The position numbers were made by a program, and so were the translations under genes. Positions 46,248 to 58,780 of a DNA stretch of 64,000 nt are shown here, in pieces. This DNA is from Theropithecus gelada. Lineage: Eukaryota > Chordata > Mammalia > Primates > Cercopithecidae. The stretch is taken from contig NC_037671.1 in NCBI RefSeq assembly GCF_003255815.1, positions 152,202,645 through 152,266,644 on the forward strand, written 5' to 3'. Each line of letters opens with the position of its first letter. The stretch's first letter is position 1. The notes below the pieces were generated by a model that was given only the letters and a program-made list of their open reading frames with translations, was not told the origin of the DNA and did not search any database.

Positions 46248-46550
46248 TTTTTTTTTTTTTTTTTGAGACGGAGTCTCTCTCTGTCGCCCAGGCTGGAGTA
46301 CAGTGGTACGATCTCGGCTCACTGCAAGCTCCACCTCCCGGGCTCACGCCATTCTCCTGCCTCAGCCTCCCAAGTAGCTGGGATTACAGGTGCCCGCCAT
46401 CACGACCGGCTAGTTTTTTGTATTTTTAGTAGAGACGGGGTTTCACTGTGTGAGCCAGGATGGGATGGTTTCCATGTCCTGACCTCGTGATCCGCCCGCC
46501 TCCGCCTCCCAAAGTGCTGGGATTAGAGGCGTGAGCCACCGCCCCCAGCC
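46248..46550 (-). mobile_element. AluY, full length
   Basis: A run of 8 C and 17 T leads into GAGACGGAGTCTCTCTCTGT and ends GAGCCACCGCCCCCAGCC. Mildly diverged. Confidence 0.95.
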
Positions 46551-46554
46551 CAGC

Positions 46555-47434
46555 GTAGCACTTTTTAATATACCTGTTGGTAGAATTTAGCTGTGAATTC
46601 ATCTGGTCCTGGGCTTTTTTGGTTGGTAGGCTATTAATTACTGCTTCAATTTCAGAACTTGCTCTTTGTCTATTCAGGGATTCAACTTCTTCCCAGTTTA
46701 GTCTTGGGAGTGTGTATGTATCCAGGAATTTATCCATTTCTTCTAGATTTCCTAGTTTATTTGCATGGAGGTGTTTATACTACTCTTTGATTGTAGTTTG
46801 TATTTCTGTGGGGTTAATGGTGATATCCCCTTTATCATTTTTATTGTGTCTATTTGATTCTTCTCTCCTTTCTTCTTTATTGGTCTAGCTAGCAGTCTAT
46901 TTTGTTTATTTTTTTTTAAAAAAGCAACCTTTTGGATTCATTGATTTTTTTGAAGGGTTTTTCGTGTGTCTATCTCCTTTAATTCTGCCCTGATCTTAGT
47001 TATTTCTTGTCTTCTGCTAGCTCTTGGATTTGTGTCTCTAGTTCTTTTAATTGTAATGTAAGGGTATCTATTTGAGATCTTTCTAGCTTTCTGATGTGGG
47101 CATTTAGTGATATAAATTTTCCTTTTAACACTGCTTTTGCTGCATACCAGAGATTCTGGTACGTTGTGTTTTTGTTCTCATTGTTTTCAAAGAACTTCTT
47201 TATTTCTGCTTTAATTTCATTATTTACCCAGGAGTCATTCAGGAGCAGGTTGTTCAATTTCCATGTAGTTGTGTGGTTTTGAGTGAATTTCTTAATCCTG
47301 AATTCTAATTTGATTGCACCATGATCTGAGAGACCGTTTGTTATGATTTCCATTCTTTTGCATTTACTGAGGAGTGTTTTACTTCCAATTATGTGGTTGA
47401 TTTTAGAATAAGTGCTGTGTGGCACTGAGAAGAA
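46555..47434 (-). mobile_element. L1 ORF2 fragment (L1PA/PB-like)
   Basis: Closely parallels 10957-11830 of the full-length L1 (endonuclease to early RT linker). Minus-strand frames at 46426-46737 and 47000-47425 read KTLLSKCKRMEIITNGLSDH and similar, but with frameshifts and stops. The 3' and 5' parts are missing. Confidence 0.9.
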
Positions 47435-47573
47435 TCAGGATCTCCCTTGCCAGTCCAGCCCAGAGCCTACCTAGAACCAACCTAGGTAAAAAACAAAGAC
47501 CACTATGGAGATAGAAATCAATCACACTATCACTTGTTTCCCCAAGGTTTCAAGTCCTATAAGAAATTCCATC

Positions 47574-47885
47574 TGATGTGGTTTGCCTGTGTCCCCACCC
47601 AAATTTCATCTTGAGTTGTAGCTCCCTTAATCCCCACGCATCATGGGAGGAACCCGATTGGAGGTAATTGAATCATGGGGGCAGGTTTTTCCCATGCTGT
47701 TCTCAGGATAGTGAATACAACTCATGAGATCTGATGGGTTTATAAAGGGCAGTTACGCTGCACATAATTTCTTGCCTACCACCACGTAAAACGTGAGTTT
47801 GCTCTTCCTTCACTTTCTGCCACGATTGTGAGACCTCCCCAGCCATGTGGAACTGTGAGTCCATTAAACTTCTTTTTCTTTATAT
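47574..47885 (+). mobile_element. THE1/MST LTR, 3' truncated
   Basis: TGATGTGGTTTGCCTGTGTC through GTCCATTAAACTTCTTTTTC. The final block ending in TAATACA is missing and is replaced by the TA/GT microsatellite. Same family as 1061-1434. Confidence 0.88.
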
Positions 47886-47972
47886 ATATATTATATACAT
47901 AATATATATATAAATGTATATATATACACACACACCCCCCTTTATAAATGTGTGTGTGTATATATATATACC
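47880..47972. repeat. Compound TA/CA/GT microsatellite
   Basis: (TA)n, then TATATACACACACACC, then a GTGTGTGTATATATATA run, ending at the resumed L1. Confidence 0.92.
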
Positions 47973-50182
47973 TGTTGGCCATTTGTATTTCTTCTTTAGA
48001 GAAATGACTATTCATGTCTTTTGCCCATTGTTTTAATTAGATAATAATAATAATGGTAATTATTATTGCTATTGAGTTGTGTGAGTTCTTTATAAATTCT
48101 GGATATTAATCCCTTGTCAGATGTATAATTTGCAAATATTTTCTTCTATTCTGTAGGTTGTTTCTTTGTTGATTGTTTCCCTTGCTGTGCAGAAGCTTTT
48201 TAGTTTGATGTAGCCCCATTTGTTTGTTTTTCTTTTGTCACTCCTGCTTTTGAAGTTTTCTCTGAAAACTTCTTGCCCAGGCTGGTGTCATGTAGCATTT
48301 CTCCTACGTTTTCTTCTTGTTATTTCATAATTTTGGGTCTTACAATAAAGTATTTAATCTGTTTTTACTTGATTTTTTAAATATGGTAAGAGATAGGGGT
48401 CACATTTTATTTTATTTTATTTTATTATTCTGCATGTTGATATCTGACTTTCCCAGCACCATTTATTGAAGAGTTTGTCTTTCCCTCATTGTATTCTTGG
48501 CAATTTTATCGACAATCACATGGCTCTAAGTGTCTGAATTTATTTCTGGGCTTTCTGATGTGTTCCATTGGTCTATGTGTCTGTTTTTATGCCAGTACCA
48601 TGATGTTTTGATTATTATAGTTTTGGAGTCTATTTAAAAATCAGATAGTGTGATGCCTCCAGCTATCTTCTTTTTGCTATATATTACCTTGGCTATTTGG
48701 AGTCTTTTGTGTTTCCACGTGAATTTTAGGATTGTTTTCTCATTTCTGTGAAAAATGACTTTGAAATTTTGATAAAGATTGGATTGAATTTGTAGATTTC
48801 TTTGTGTAGCATGGACATTTTAATAATATTAGTTTTTCCAGTCATGAGCATGGAATATATTTCCATTTATTTGTGTCCTCTTCACCCTTCTTTCAACAAT
48901 GTTTCATACTTTTTATTGCACAAACCTTTGACCTACCTTGGTCAAATTTATTTCCAAGTATTTTTTGTAGCTCCTGTAAATGGGATTGCTTTCTCGATTT
49001 CTTTCTTAGATAGTTCACTATTAAGATTTAGAAATGCTGCTGATTTTTGTATGTTGATTTTGTTCCCTGCAACTTTACTGAATTTGTTTATTAGTTCTAA
49101 CAGATTTTGTTGGAGTCTAGTTTTTTTCTCTATATAAGATCATGTTGTCTCCAAACAGGGAAAATTTGGCTTTCTTCTTTCCAATATGGATGGCTTTTCT
49201 TTCTTTCTCTTGCCTAATTGCTCTGGTTAGGACTTCTAGTAATGTCCTATGTCAAATAGTTGTGAAAGTGGGCATTCTTGTTTCAGATCTTAAAGGAGAA
49301 GGTTTCTACTCCCCCCCCCAGTATAATGTGGGCTGTGGGTTGATCAAATATAGCCTTTATCACATTGGGGTATGTTTCTTTTACACCTAATTTGTTGAGA
49401 GATTTTTATAATGAAAAGATATTGACTTTTGTCAGATGCTTTTTCTGCATCTTTTGAGATGGTTATGTGTTTTTAATCCTTTGTTCCATTAATGTAATAT
49501 ATCACATTTATTGACTTGTGTATATTAAAGCATCCATGTATTTCTTGGATGAATCCCACTTGATCATGCTAAATAATTGTTTTAATGTGTGATTGAATAC
49601 TGATTTCTAGTATTTTATCAAGGATTTTTTGCAGCTATGTTCATCAGGAATATTGGCCCGTAGTTTTAATTTTTTGTTGTGTCCTGATCTAGTTTTGGAA
49701 TCAGGGCAATACTGGCCCGTTAGAATGAGTTAGGAGAGTTTTCTAGTTTTCACTTATTTTGAAATCATCGATGAAGTATTGATACTAGTTCTCCTAAGCC
49801 ATCACATCCTGAACTTTTCTTTGATGGGGAGACTTTTATTATTGTTTCCATCTTGTAACTTACTTGTCTGTTCAGATTTTCTATTTCTTTTTGATTCAAT
49901 ATTGATAGGTTTTATGTGTCCAGGAATTTATTCCTTTCTTCTAGGTTTTTTCAAATTTCTGATGTATAATTGTTCACAGTAGTTTCTTATGATCTTTTGT
50001 ATTTTTGTGGTATCAGTTGTAATGCTTTCTTTTTCATCTCTAATTGTATCTAGTTGAGACTTCTTTCATTTTATACTGGCTAAAGATTTGTTGATTTTGT
50101 TTATCTTTTCAAAAAAGCCCAAATCTTTGTTTTATTGATATTTTATACTTTTTGTCTCTATTTTACTTATTTGTGCTTTGAT

Positions 50183-50480
50183 TTTTTTTTTTGAGACGGA
50201 GTCTTGCTCTGTCGCCCAGGATGGAGTGCAGTGGCACAATCTCGACTCACTGCAAGCTCTGCCTCCCGGGTTCACACCATTCTCCTGCCTCAGCCTCCTG
50301 ACTAGCTGGGACTACAGGCACCCGCCACCATGCCTGGTTAATTTTTTTTGTTTTGTATTTTTAGTAGAGACAGTGTTTCACTGTGTTAGCCAGGATGGTC
50401 TTGATCTCCTGACCTTGTGATCCACCCACTTCAGCTTCCCAAATGGCTGGGATTACAGGCGTGAGCCACTGCGCCCAGTC
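50183..50480 (-). mobile_element. Alu in old L1
   Basis: TGTGCTTTGAT flanks it at 50172-50182 and 50481-50491. Antisense Alu body with moderate divergence (AluS/Y). Confidence 0.95.
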
Positions 50481-51964
50481 TGTGCTTTGATCTTTATTAT
50501 TCTTTTCCTCTACTAAATTTGGGGTTAGTTTGTTCTTGCTTTTTTAGTTTCTTGAGGTGTATTGTTAGTTTATTTGAGACATTTCTTCTTTTTGGATGTA
50601 GATGTTTATTGCTATAATTTTCCCTCTAAAAACTAATTTTGCTGTTTCCCTTAAGTTTTAGTATACTGTGTTTCCATTTTCATTTGTCTCAAGAATATTT
50701 TAGAATTCTCCTTTAATTTCTTCATTGACCTATTGTTTTTTAGGAGCATGATGTTTAATTTCCATGTATTTGTACAGTTTTCCAAGAAGTTCCTCTTGTT
50801 AATTTCTAGTTTTATACCACTATTGTTAGAAAAGATAACTGATATGATTTAGATTTTTAAAAATTTGTTAAAACTTGTTTTACCATGACATAACATGTGA
50901 TCTATCCTGGAGAATGTTCCATTTGCAGCTGAGAAGAATGTGAATTTCTCTTATCTGTTGGATGTTCTGTAAATGTCTGTTAGGTCCATTTGGTCTTGAG
51001 TGCAGTTTGAATCTGATATTCCTTTGCTGATTATCTGTCTAGATGATCTATTTATTGCTAAAAGTTGGGTATTGAAGTTCTCTACTGTTACTGTATTGCT
51101 GTCTATCTCCCTCTTTAGATCTATTAATGTTTGCTTTATATATTTAGGTGCCCCAATGTTAAGTGCATATATATAATTATATAGTGACCTTGTTTGTCTC
51201 TTCTTATAGTTTTGACTTGTGGTCTATTTTATCTGATATAGGTATAGCTACTTGTGCTTTCTTTTGATTTCCCTTTGCATGGAATATTTTTTTCCATCCG
51301 TTCATTTTCAGTCTATGCATTCACTTATAGGAAAAGTGCATCTCTGTAGGCAGCATTAAGTTGGGTCTTATTTTTTAATCCTTTGAGCAATTATATGTCT
51401 TTGAATTAGATAATTTGATTCACTTACATTAAAGGGCATTATTGATGGGTGACGGCTTGCTTTTGCTATGTTGTTATGTGCTTTCTGGTTGTTTTGTAGA
51501 ATCTTTGTTTCTTTCTTTTTCTCTTACTGTCTTCCTTTGTGATTAAGTGATTTTCTCTGTTAGTATGTTTTGATCTGGCTTTCTATTTTTAGTGTATCTA
51601 TTAAATGTTTTTGTTTTGTGATTAACACAAGGCTTACTAAAAACATCTTATGGCTATAACAGGTTATTTCGAAGTGATAAAAATTTAATTTTGATCATAA
51701 GAAGAAACCCACTTTACTTTTTAGCTCCATTACCTCCCCGCATTTTGTTTTTCTGATGTCTTCATTTATATGTTTTTATATTGCTTATCCCTTAGCAAAG
51801 TTTTATAATTATTATTTTCATTTGTTTTGTCTTTTAACCTTCCTATGATGGGTGTAAATGGTCCATGTTCCACGATTGTCTTGTTAGAGTATTCTAAATT
51901 TGCTTTATACCTTCAGATGTTATTATGCTAAACATTAGCATTTTTTGGTTTCAGTTTAAAGAAC

Positions 51965-51977
51965 TTCATTTAGTATT

Positions 51978-51981
<4 letters not shown>
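51965..51981. repeat. Alu target-site duplication, left copy
   Basis: TTCATTTAGTATTTCTT, repeated at 52301-52317. Confidence 0.93.
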
Positions 51982-52020
<39 letters not shown>

Positions 52021-52300
52021 AGACGGAGTCTCGCTCTGTCACCCAGGCTGGAGTGCAGTGGCCGGATCTCAGCTCACTGCAAGCTCCGCCTCCCGGGTTC
52101 ACGCCATTCTCCTGCCTCAGCCTCCCGAGTAGCTGGGACTACAGGCGCCCGCCGCCACGCCCGGCTAAGTTTTTGTATTTTTTAGTAGAGACGGGGTTTC
52201 ACCGTGTCAGCCAGGATGGTCTCGATCTCCTGACCTCGTGATCCGCCCGTCTCGGCCTCCCAAAGTGCTGGGATTACAGGCTTGAGCCACCGCGCCCGGC
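51982..52300 (-). mobile_element. AluY (AluYRa-like), long uninterrupted tail
   Basis: About 40 uninterrupted T precede the antisense Alu. The body carries GGCCGGATCTCAGCTCACTG and the head reads GCCGGGCGCGGTGGCTCAAG on the minus strand, both cercopithecid markers. The long pure tail, 17-bp duplication and near-consensus body suggest one of the youngest insertions in the window. Confidence 0.96.
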
Positions 52301-53448
52301 TTCATTTAGTATTTCTTATAAGGCAGTCCTGGTTGCAATAAATTTCCTCAGCTTTTTTTGTTAGGGAATTTTTTTTATTTCTCTTACTTTTCTGAAATAT
52401 ACTTTTGCTAAGCACAGTATTCTTGGTTGTATGTTTTGTGTATGTGTGTGTGTTTTGTCAGCATTTTTTCTTCATCTAGTCCTCAACGTCTGAGTTTGTG
52501 ACCTTTCTATTTCAGGGGGCTTGTTGAGAAATTCTGAGAAAACTGGCTATTGTATTCTGTTTAAGCACTAGAGGGCACCTGATGACCAGGTTAGATGCAA
52601 ATCTCACAATGACTCCACCACTAAAGCATGTTCCAGCTAGATGGGCTGATAGATTTATGGAGGGCCCTCCAGACTATGTGGGAGAGCCAGTCAGGCTCTA
52701 GATTCCAGAGCATCTGTGGACTGTGCTTGCTACAGTGTGACACCCATAAACAGCCTCTCTGGTGTGGGATCTCCTCTGGCAGAGATGGTGAGCCACTACC
52801 AAGCACCACTGCTGGCTGCCCCTAGCCCCACGCCTCCCTTTGACTGGAACTGACTTCTGGTGGTTTGGCCCCACATCAGTATTTGTGATTCTCCCTGTGG
52901 GCTGATACAGAGTGAATCTCTCACTGAGGGACCCAGGATAGTGGTGAAGCCTAGGGTTCACCTCCATCCAGCTCACTTTTTCACTGTAGAAACTGTGAGT
53001 CCAGGGGGATTTTCTGCATGTGTTTCCATAATGGCTTGGTGGGGGCAAGCATCACAATCACAGAGAACCCATTCCTTTACTATCCCACCGCAATGTTATT
53101 CACCTTTGCAGTCCAGGGGCCTTCATAATGTCACTCACATGTTCAGGTTCCCTTAGTTCTTGTGAAGGTTCTTTTGGATAGTGGTTCAAATTGATGTTCC
53201 TGTGGGAGTAAGATGGCTGGAGAGATCTACTCTGCCATTTTGCTTTGCCTGCCAATCAGAAATAGCATTTTTGAAGAGAAAATAATTTGTGCAAAAGTGC
53301 GGAGATACAAAAGATAATAAATTGTAAGAAGTATTTTGACATGTCTAAGTCTATGCGCAGAAATCCTTGTAAATAAGACTGTCAGGGTGGTGGTTAACCA
53401 GATCATGAAAGCTGACATATAACTTGATGAGGAAAGGGGAAAAAGAGT

Positions 53449-53465
53449 AAGAGTTTTAATAATGG
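53449..53465. repeat. Alu target-site duplication, left copy
   Basis: AAGAGTTTTAATAATGG, repeated at 53738-53754. Confidence 0.92.
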
Positions 53466-53737
53466 AATCCCAGCATTTTGGGAGGCCGAGGCGGGTGGAT
53501 CACGAGGTCAGGAGATCGACCATCCTGGCTAACACGGTGAAACCCCGTCTCTACTAAAAAACACAAAAAACTAGCCGGGCGTGATGGCGGGCGCCTGTTG
53601 TCCCAGCTACTCGGGAGGCTGAGGCAGGAGAACGGCGTAAACCCGGGAGGCAGGGCTTGCAGTGAGCCGAGATCTCGCCACTGCACTCCAGCCTGGGCGA
53701 CAGAGCGAGACTCTGTCTCAAAAAAAAAAAAAAAAAA
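53466..53737 (+). mobile_element. 5'-truncated AluY
   Basis: It begins AATCCCAGCATTTTGGGAGG, missing about 25 bp of the head. 17-bp duplication and A tail present. Confidence 0.95.
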
Positions 53738-53818
53738 AAGAGTTTTAATAATGGGGCTGATATGAGCCGATAAAAGTATACGTTATACTTGGCCAATATA
53801 TTGTAAATTTTATCTCGA

Positions 53819-54040
53819 TCAGGGTATGGCAATCTATGGCCCTGGGCCAAATCCAGTCCACCACTTGTTCTCAAAAATAAAATTTTACTGAACCATACCA
53901 TGCCCATTCACTTACATGTTGTCTATTGCATTTTTGCCCTACAAAAGCTGGGTAGATTACTTGATAGGGACCTAATGGTCTACAAAACTTAAAATATTAC
54001 TTAACTTGTAATTTTACCTAGACATTACAAAAAGTTGGAT
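53819..54040 (+). mobile_element. hAT-type MITE, copy 1
   Basis: CAGGGTATGGCAATCTATGGC, GGGCCAAATCCAGTCCACCA through GTTGGATGATCCCC resembles a Charlie-group MITE whose ends read CAGGGGT and ACCCCTG. The same family occurs in opposite orientation at 55995-56217. Confidence 0.65.
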
Positions 54041-54059
54041 GATCCCCAGTGTAGATTAA

Positions 54060-54090
54060 TAAGCCTATAAGAATACCCAGGAAGCTTTTT

Positions 54091-54122
<32 letters not shown>

Positions 54123-54125
54123 CCC
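54060..54125. repeat. Poly-A run
   Basis: An A-run at about 54097-54122, with no clear Alu attached. Confidence 0.7.
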
Positions 54126-54429
54126 AAAACTGGTATGGGGCTTCTCTAAACAGATATTAAAATTTGTCATATAGCCACAATCTTTAGACATGTGAGCACT
54201 GAGTGATGCACAAGATGGACAGATTACTAGCTCGTTGGAGTATAATTTAAAAAACAGAGTTTCTGAATGAAAAAATAATCTAGAGATAGATTTTTGTTTT
54301 TTAAAAAATAGTATATGATAAATGTACTTTGGAACAATGGCCGAAAAGATTATTACATTTATGTAATTGGGTTCATTGACTAAATACCAGGAAAAATAAA
54401 TAAAGGTATATCTTTGTCTCAAGTTTATA

Positions 54430-54720
54430 CCAAAATAAATTTGATAAACTCTATTCAGTCATTCTACTTTTAATAATATAATTTAAAGATGTAAAAAGAC
54501 CTGTTGTATTACAGCTTACACAGGAAAGATACTTTGCAGCAACTTTACTGAATGTTCATTAATGAATTAATGGTTAAATAACTAATGACATATTTATATG
54601 ATGGAGCTTTATACAACTATTTTTAAAATGAAATAAATTATAGATAAGTAGGTGATGATACAAAGACAGTTGATGGATAGTTAATAGATAGTTGATAGAT
54701 CTAAAAAGGGAAGAACACGT
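54430..54720 (+). mobile_element. Old L1M 3' fragment
   Basis: TGTTCATTAATGAATTAATGG, GGTTAAATAACTAATGACAT follows the end of L1 ORF2 in diverged form. Confidence 0.5.
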
Positions 54721-54739
54721 TTATAATAAATCTCTTGGG

Positions 54740-55215
54740 AGCCTTCCAGACCTGGGAAGTAACTGCACCTTCCAGGGATAGAGAATTTCTGAGAGTGTTG
54801 GACAGCTAGCCTAAAATGTGGCTTTCAAATGCAGACAGGCCATTTCAAGGCCATCCTCACTTATGTTCTGATGTGACTCTCATGTACCAAGGCAATGTTT
54901 TCCTGGCCCAAAATCCTTCTAAGGCCAGGTATCAGGCAACTAGAGAACATCCTTATAGTTCTGAGCTTGTCGGAATTGTTCAAACTGGCCAGTCCTACAG
55001 TGTTCACTCTGCCCTTTCTTCCCTTTTCTGTGGAAATCCCACATAAAGGTTCTGGCCTTTGCCTTCTTGCTCCTGTCATCTGCCTCTTGACTGTCCTCAC
55101 ATTTCTTTTGTGGCCCTGTTCCCTTCTCTCAGGTGTGGCATGATCCCTTCTCTCAGGAAATGTAAGTAATAAATTATTCTTCTAGTGCAACAGGACTTTC
55201 TGTATCATCACACAG
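54740..55215 (+). mobile_element. Candidate solo LTR
   Basis: TGTAAGTAATAAATTATTCTT near the end supplies AATAAA at 55168-55173, followed by a GT/C-rich end, typical of an LTR R region. The upstream part looks LTR-like. The family is not named. Confidence 0.4.
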
Positions 55216-55990
55216 ATATACCTCTATAAATTAAATCCTAGTTGTAATTTTAGATCAGAGGTGTCTGTGTAGAACCTATCCAACCATTCTGGTTGGACAA
55301 GCCTGAATACCAACCAGATTCTAGCGGATGCCAGACATAGCGACAGAGGTATACATACCCAGGAAAGTAGGTAAGAGGTATAACGAGTGACTGAAATTAA
55401 ACTGTCAAGTTGCACCTGCAGGAAGCAGGCCAAAAGCCTGCTTAAATTAGTGATAGCACAGTGAGGCCAAGAGGATTTAGGCTTGATGCACAGGAGATGG
55501 TTAATTCAGAATCTCTGCACTACAACCTGATTTGTGGGTCCAGCCCTTCCCTGGATGCTTGTGCTTTGTTTTCGTTCTAGTCACATTGAATTTTCAGAAA
55601 ACTCTTTATCAGAAAACTCTGTCCAAGCCTCACACATAATTCAACAGATTTTTTTTTAGCAGTGACCTCATTCCTGGTGCTGTATCATTTCTGGCCTACA
55701 ATAATGAGTAAGGTGGAAAAGATCTCTGTCTTTGAGATGTTTAACAAAGGATAACTATAAAAATTTAATCTCTAATGAAAGCAAGTAATTTGAATTTTTA
55801 ATAGAAGAATATTGTCCTCAAGTTGACTTCTTATTGCAATTTAAAAAATAATTACATAAAGAAGAACCAAACACATAAGCAATGCTAGGAACCACTAAAG
55901 AAGAATACACTATTTTAATGTCAGTAAACCCTGTCATTGGCATAAGGTGGGTTATGTTATATTAGTAGGGCAGTGAAAAGTTTGTTGTTT
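55216..55990. other. Intergenic, nothing recognised
   Basis: No gene or clear repeat. Confidence 0.5.
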
Positions 55991-55994
55991 TCAT

Positions 55995-56217
55995 CATCAA
56001 TTATCACATTTTTACTAATACTGACTTATGGCAAAAGTGGCAAATCTTTTTTGTAAAGGGCCAGATAGTAAATATTTTACTTTTGGTGGGCAACTCTATT
56101 ATTGTATCCCAAAACCAGAAACAGACAAGATGTAAATTTATGGATGTGGCCAAGTTTCAATAAAACTTTATTTACCACATGGACAAGATTAGGCCCATAG
56201 CTTGCTGACCTGTGCCT
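55995..56217 (-). mobile_element. hAT-type MITE, copy 2
   Basis: GTAAAGGGCCAGATAGTAAAT and AATAAAACTTTATTTACCAC are blocks of the same MITE as 53819-54040, in reverse orientation. Confidence 0.75.
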
Positions 56218-56872
56218 TTGAAGTCTTTTAGACAATACTGACAACACTGATATTTAGAATTCAGCTTGGCCTGTCTAAGAACACATTATTCTGTCATTCT
56301 AAATCAACAGAAAGCTTCATTTTACTGTTCACTGCTCTTGGAAATGAGATATTGTATAACTTTTATTTTTTTAAAACTGTATACTGAATATCTATTAAGC
56401 ATAAAACTTATGTAATTATGAATAAATGAAAATTTTCATTGTTAAGCAGATATTTTTAGAAAATATCTTAATATTCTTAGGGATATTTCCTTAAGAAAAT
56501 TATAGCTTACAAGTTATCAAAGTTCAGATAAGACAGTGATATTTCTGGGTTTGGCATAGCAGCAGAATCATTACATAAGGGAAGATTTTATGAAGGATGT
56601 GGCATAAAGGTTGGAGCACATTTTTTATTTATACACATAACTGGTCTTTCCATGTAACTTATTCTATCCCAAATACTGGTATTCAAGAGGCAGTTGGAAA
56701 TGGATTGAAGACAGACAACTGAAGCAATAGACACAGTCAGAAGCTCTAACGTAATTGTTCCATGGAGAACAACTACTTCCAGCTCTTCTTATTGTCCTTT
56801 GAGCTCATTAACTTTATTTTTCCTATTTAAGTTTCACATTTCTGAGTTTTATATACCTAAAATAAACGTTAA

Positions 56873-56873
<1 letters not shown>
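56218..56873. other. Intergenic, nothing recognised
   Basis: AT-rich, no gene. Confidence 0.5.

Positions 56874-56909
<36 letters not shown>
56874..56909. repeat. (TG)n microsatellite at Alu tail
   Basis: About 17 TG units directly at the poly-T (tail) side of the antisense Alu. Confidence 0.95.
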
Positions 56910-56912
<3 letters not shown>

Positions 56913-57194
56913 TGAGACGGAGTCTCGCTCTGTCGCCCAGGCTGGAGTGCAGTGGCGCGATCTCCACTCACTGCAAGCTCCGCCTCCCGGGTTGACGCCA
57001 TTCTCCTGCCTCAGCCTCCCGAGTAGCTGGGACTACAGGCGCCCGCCACCACATCCGGCTAATTTTTTCTATTTTTAGTAGAGACTGGGTTTCACTGTGT
57101 TATCCAGGATGGTCTCGATCTCCTGACCTCGTGATCCGTCCTCCTCGGCCTCCCAAAGTGCTGGGATTACAGGCGTGAGCCACCTCGCCCGGCC
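56910..57194 (-). mobile_element. AluY
   Basis: TTTTTGAGACGGAGTCTCGC to CACCTCGCCCGGCC. Only five T remain of the tail, the rest being replaced by (TG)n. Confidence 0.95.
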
Positions 57195-57244
57195 CAATGT
57201 GTGGTGTTTTTACTGAGTAAAGAAGTGTTTAGAAAATAATTCTC

Positions 57245-57555
57245 GGCCGAGCGTGGTGGCTCAAGCCTGTAATCCCAGCACTTTGGGAGGCTGAGATGGG
57301 CAGATCACGAGGTCAGGAGATCGAGACCATCTTGGTTAACACGGTGAAACTCCGTCTCTACTAAAAATACAAAACAAAACAAAACAAAACAAAAAAACAA
57401 AAAACACTAGCCGGGCGAGGTGGCGGGCGCCTGTAGTCCCAGCTACTCGGGAGGCTGAGGCAGGAGAATGGCGTGAACCCGGGAGGCAGAGCTTGCAGTG
57501 AGCCGAGATCCGGCCACTGTATTCCAGCCTAGGGGGCAGAGCAAGACTCCATCTC

Positions 57556-57585
<30 letters not shown>
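57245..57585 (+). mobile_element. AluY (AluYRa-like) with expanded middle A-rich linker
   Basis: Head GGCCGAGCGTGGTGGCTCAAG. The middle linker has grown to several AAAAC units at about 57370-57405. The body carries GCCGAGATCCGGCCACTG, the cercopithecid variant. Tail of AAAAG repeats. A short target-site duplication (AATTCTC) flanks it. Confidence 0.95.
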
Positions 57586-57587
<2 letters not shown>

Positions 57588-57592
57588 TTCTC

Positions 57593-58780
57593 CATGAATT
57601 ATTTTTGCTTCTTCACAGTCCAGAGGCAGTTGGTGTATCTTTTAAAGGATGAATTAAAGACAAACATGGCTTGGATGTTAGGTAGCATACTGCTCCAATG
57701 AGTAGTTCTGCTCTTATCCCTGCTGCAATCACTTGTTTACAGTACAGAGTAGTGATCGCTCACCTCACCCTCTAAAGCAAAGGTAAGAAAGATGAGATGC
57801 CTCTCATTTTGTTTCTCTCTCTCTCTCTCCCACCTTTGTCTCTTACATGCACACAAGCAGAATAGAATGATACACCAGCTGCTCCATATATGTTCCAAGT
57901 CTTACTTTAGGGTTCATCTCCTGTGGTGCAATGCTACTGCATGCGAGAGTGAACATCTGTCATTTATTGCATTACACCGTGAAAACTGAAGCATGGGTAA
58001 CTGATGCTAAGGCAATCTGTCAGTAATAAAAGGTCTATTCTCTGATCCAGAGGCATCTTCTTTCCTGCTAGAAAATACATATACATGAAACAATGATACT
58101 TGAAATTACATATATACACACATACATATGTATGAAATAATTTTCGTGTATCAGGAAGAAATTCTGTAAGAAGACAGAGGGTTGATGGGAATAGATAGCA
58201 GACAGATTGTCCAAACTGTATGGTCAATTGGGCAATATAGGAGACTTTGCTTCCTTTTCAACATTTCAAGGGATACAATCACAGCTGCCAGGAGGTTCTG
58301 AATCTTTTATGAAAGTACAAAGTTTGAGTTCATTCACCCTTCTCTAAATCATTGCAATAGAGTATTGTGGTTCCAAAATAATTAAAAAGCACAAGCAAAA
58401 ACCTATCAATAAATCACAGGTGCCCACTTAAATGCCCACACAAAACAATGTTATCTCTCCTAAATGAGCTTTAACTTGTCAACTTCTCCCTTTCTGAGAG
58501 TGATCCAGTATTTCCAAGTTTTCTAAAGGAATATCTATGGAATCCAGGACAAACATAGTGTTACCCTTTGACCATAGAGGAAATGGTGATGAATGGTTGT
58601 ATTCTGGATATCTGAATGTGGTACCAACATGGTTTATTTATGGATCAGGTATAAGGTATAAAAGGAAGAAGGCTGTTGTAAGTGATTCCATGATAATCCT
58701 TTTTTTCACTTCCCACTTCCCACTTCTTCACTTCTTTTTCTGAACAATTTAGTGAAAAATCTATTTGGTAGACAGAAGAA
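57593..58780. other. Intergenic, nothing recognised
   Basis: A (TC)n run lies at about 57813-57830. Several short ORFs without features. Confidence 0.5.

Larger units (their letters stand above)
47966..53250 (-). mobile_element. Old L1 (L1PB/L1M-like), nearly full span
   Basis: From left to right it runs from the end of ORF2 (CTGTTGGCCATTTGTATTTC) through RT (about 48900-49700) and endonuclease (about 50900-51430), the ORF1 region, which looks largely deleted, and the 5' end (GGGAGTAAGATGGCTGGAGA at about 53200). Many stops and frameshifts make both ORFs non-coding. Two Alus (50183-50480, 51982-52300) are inserted in it. Confidence 0.85.
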
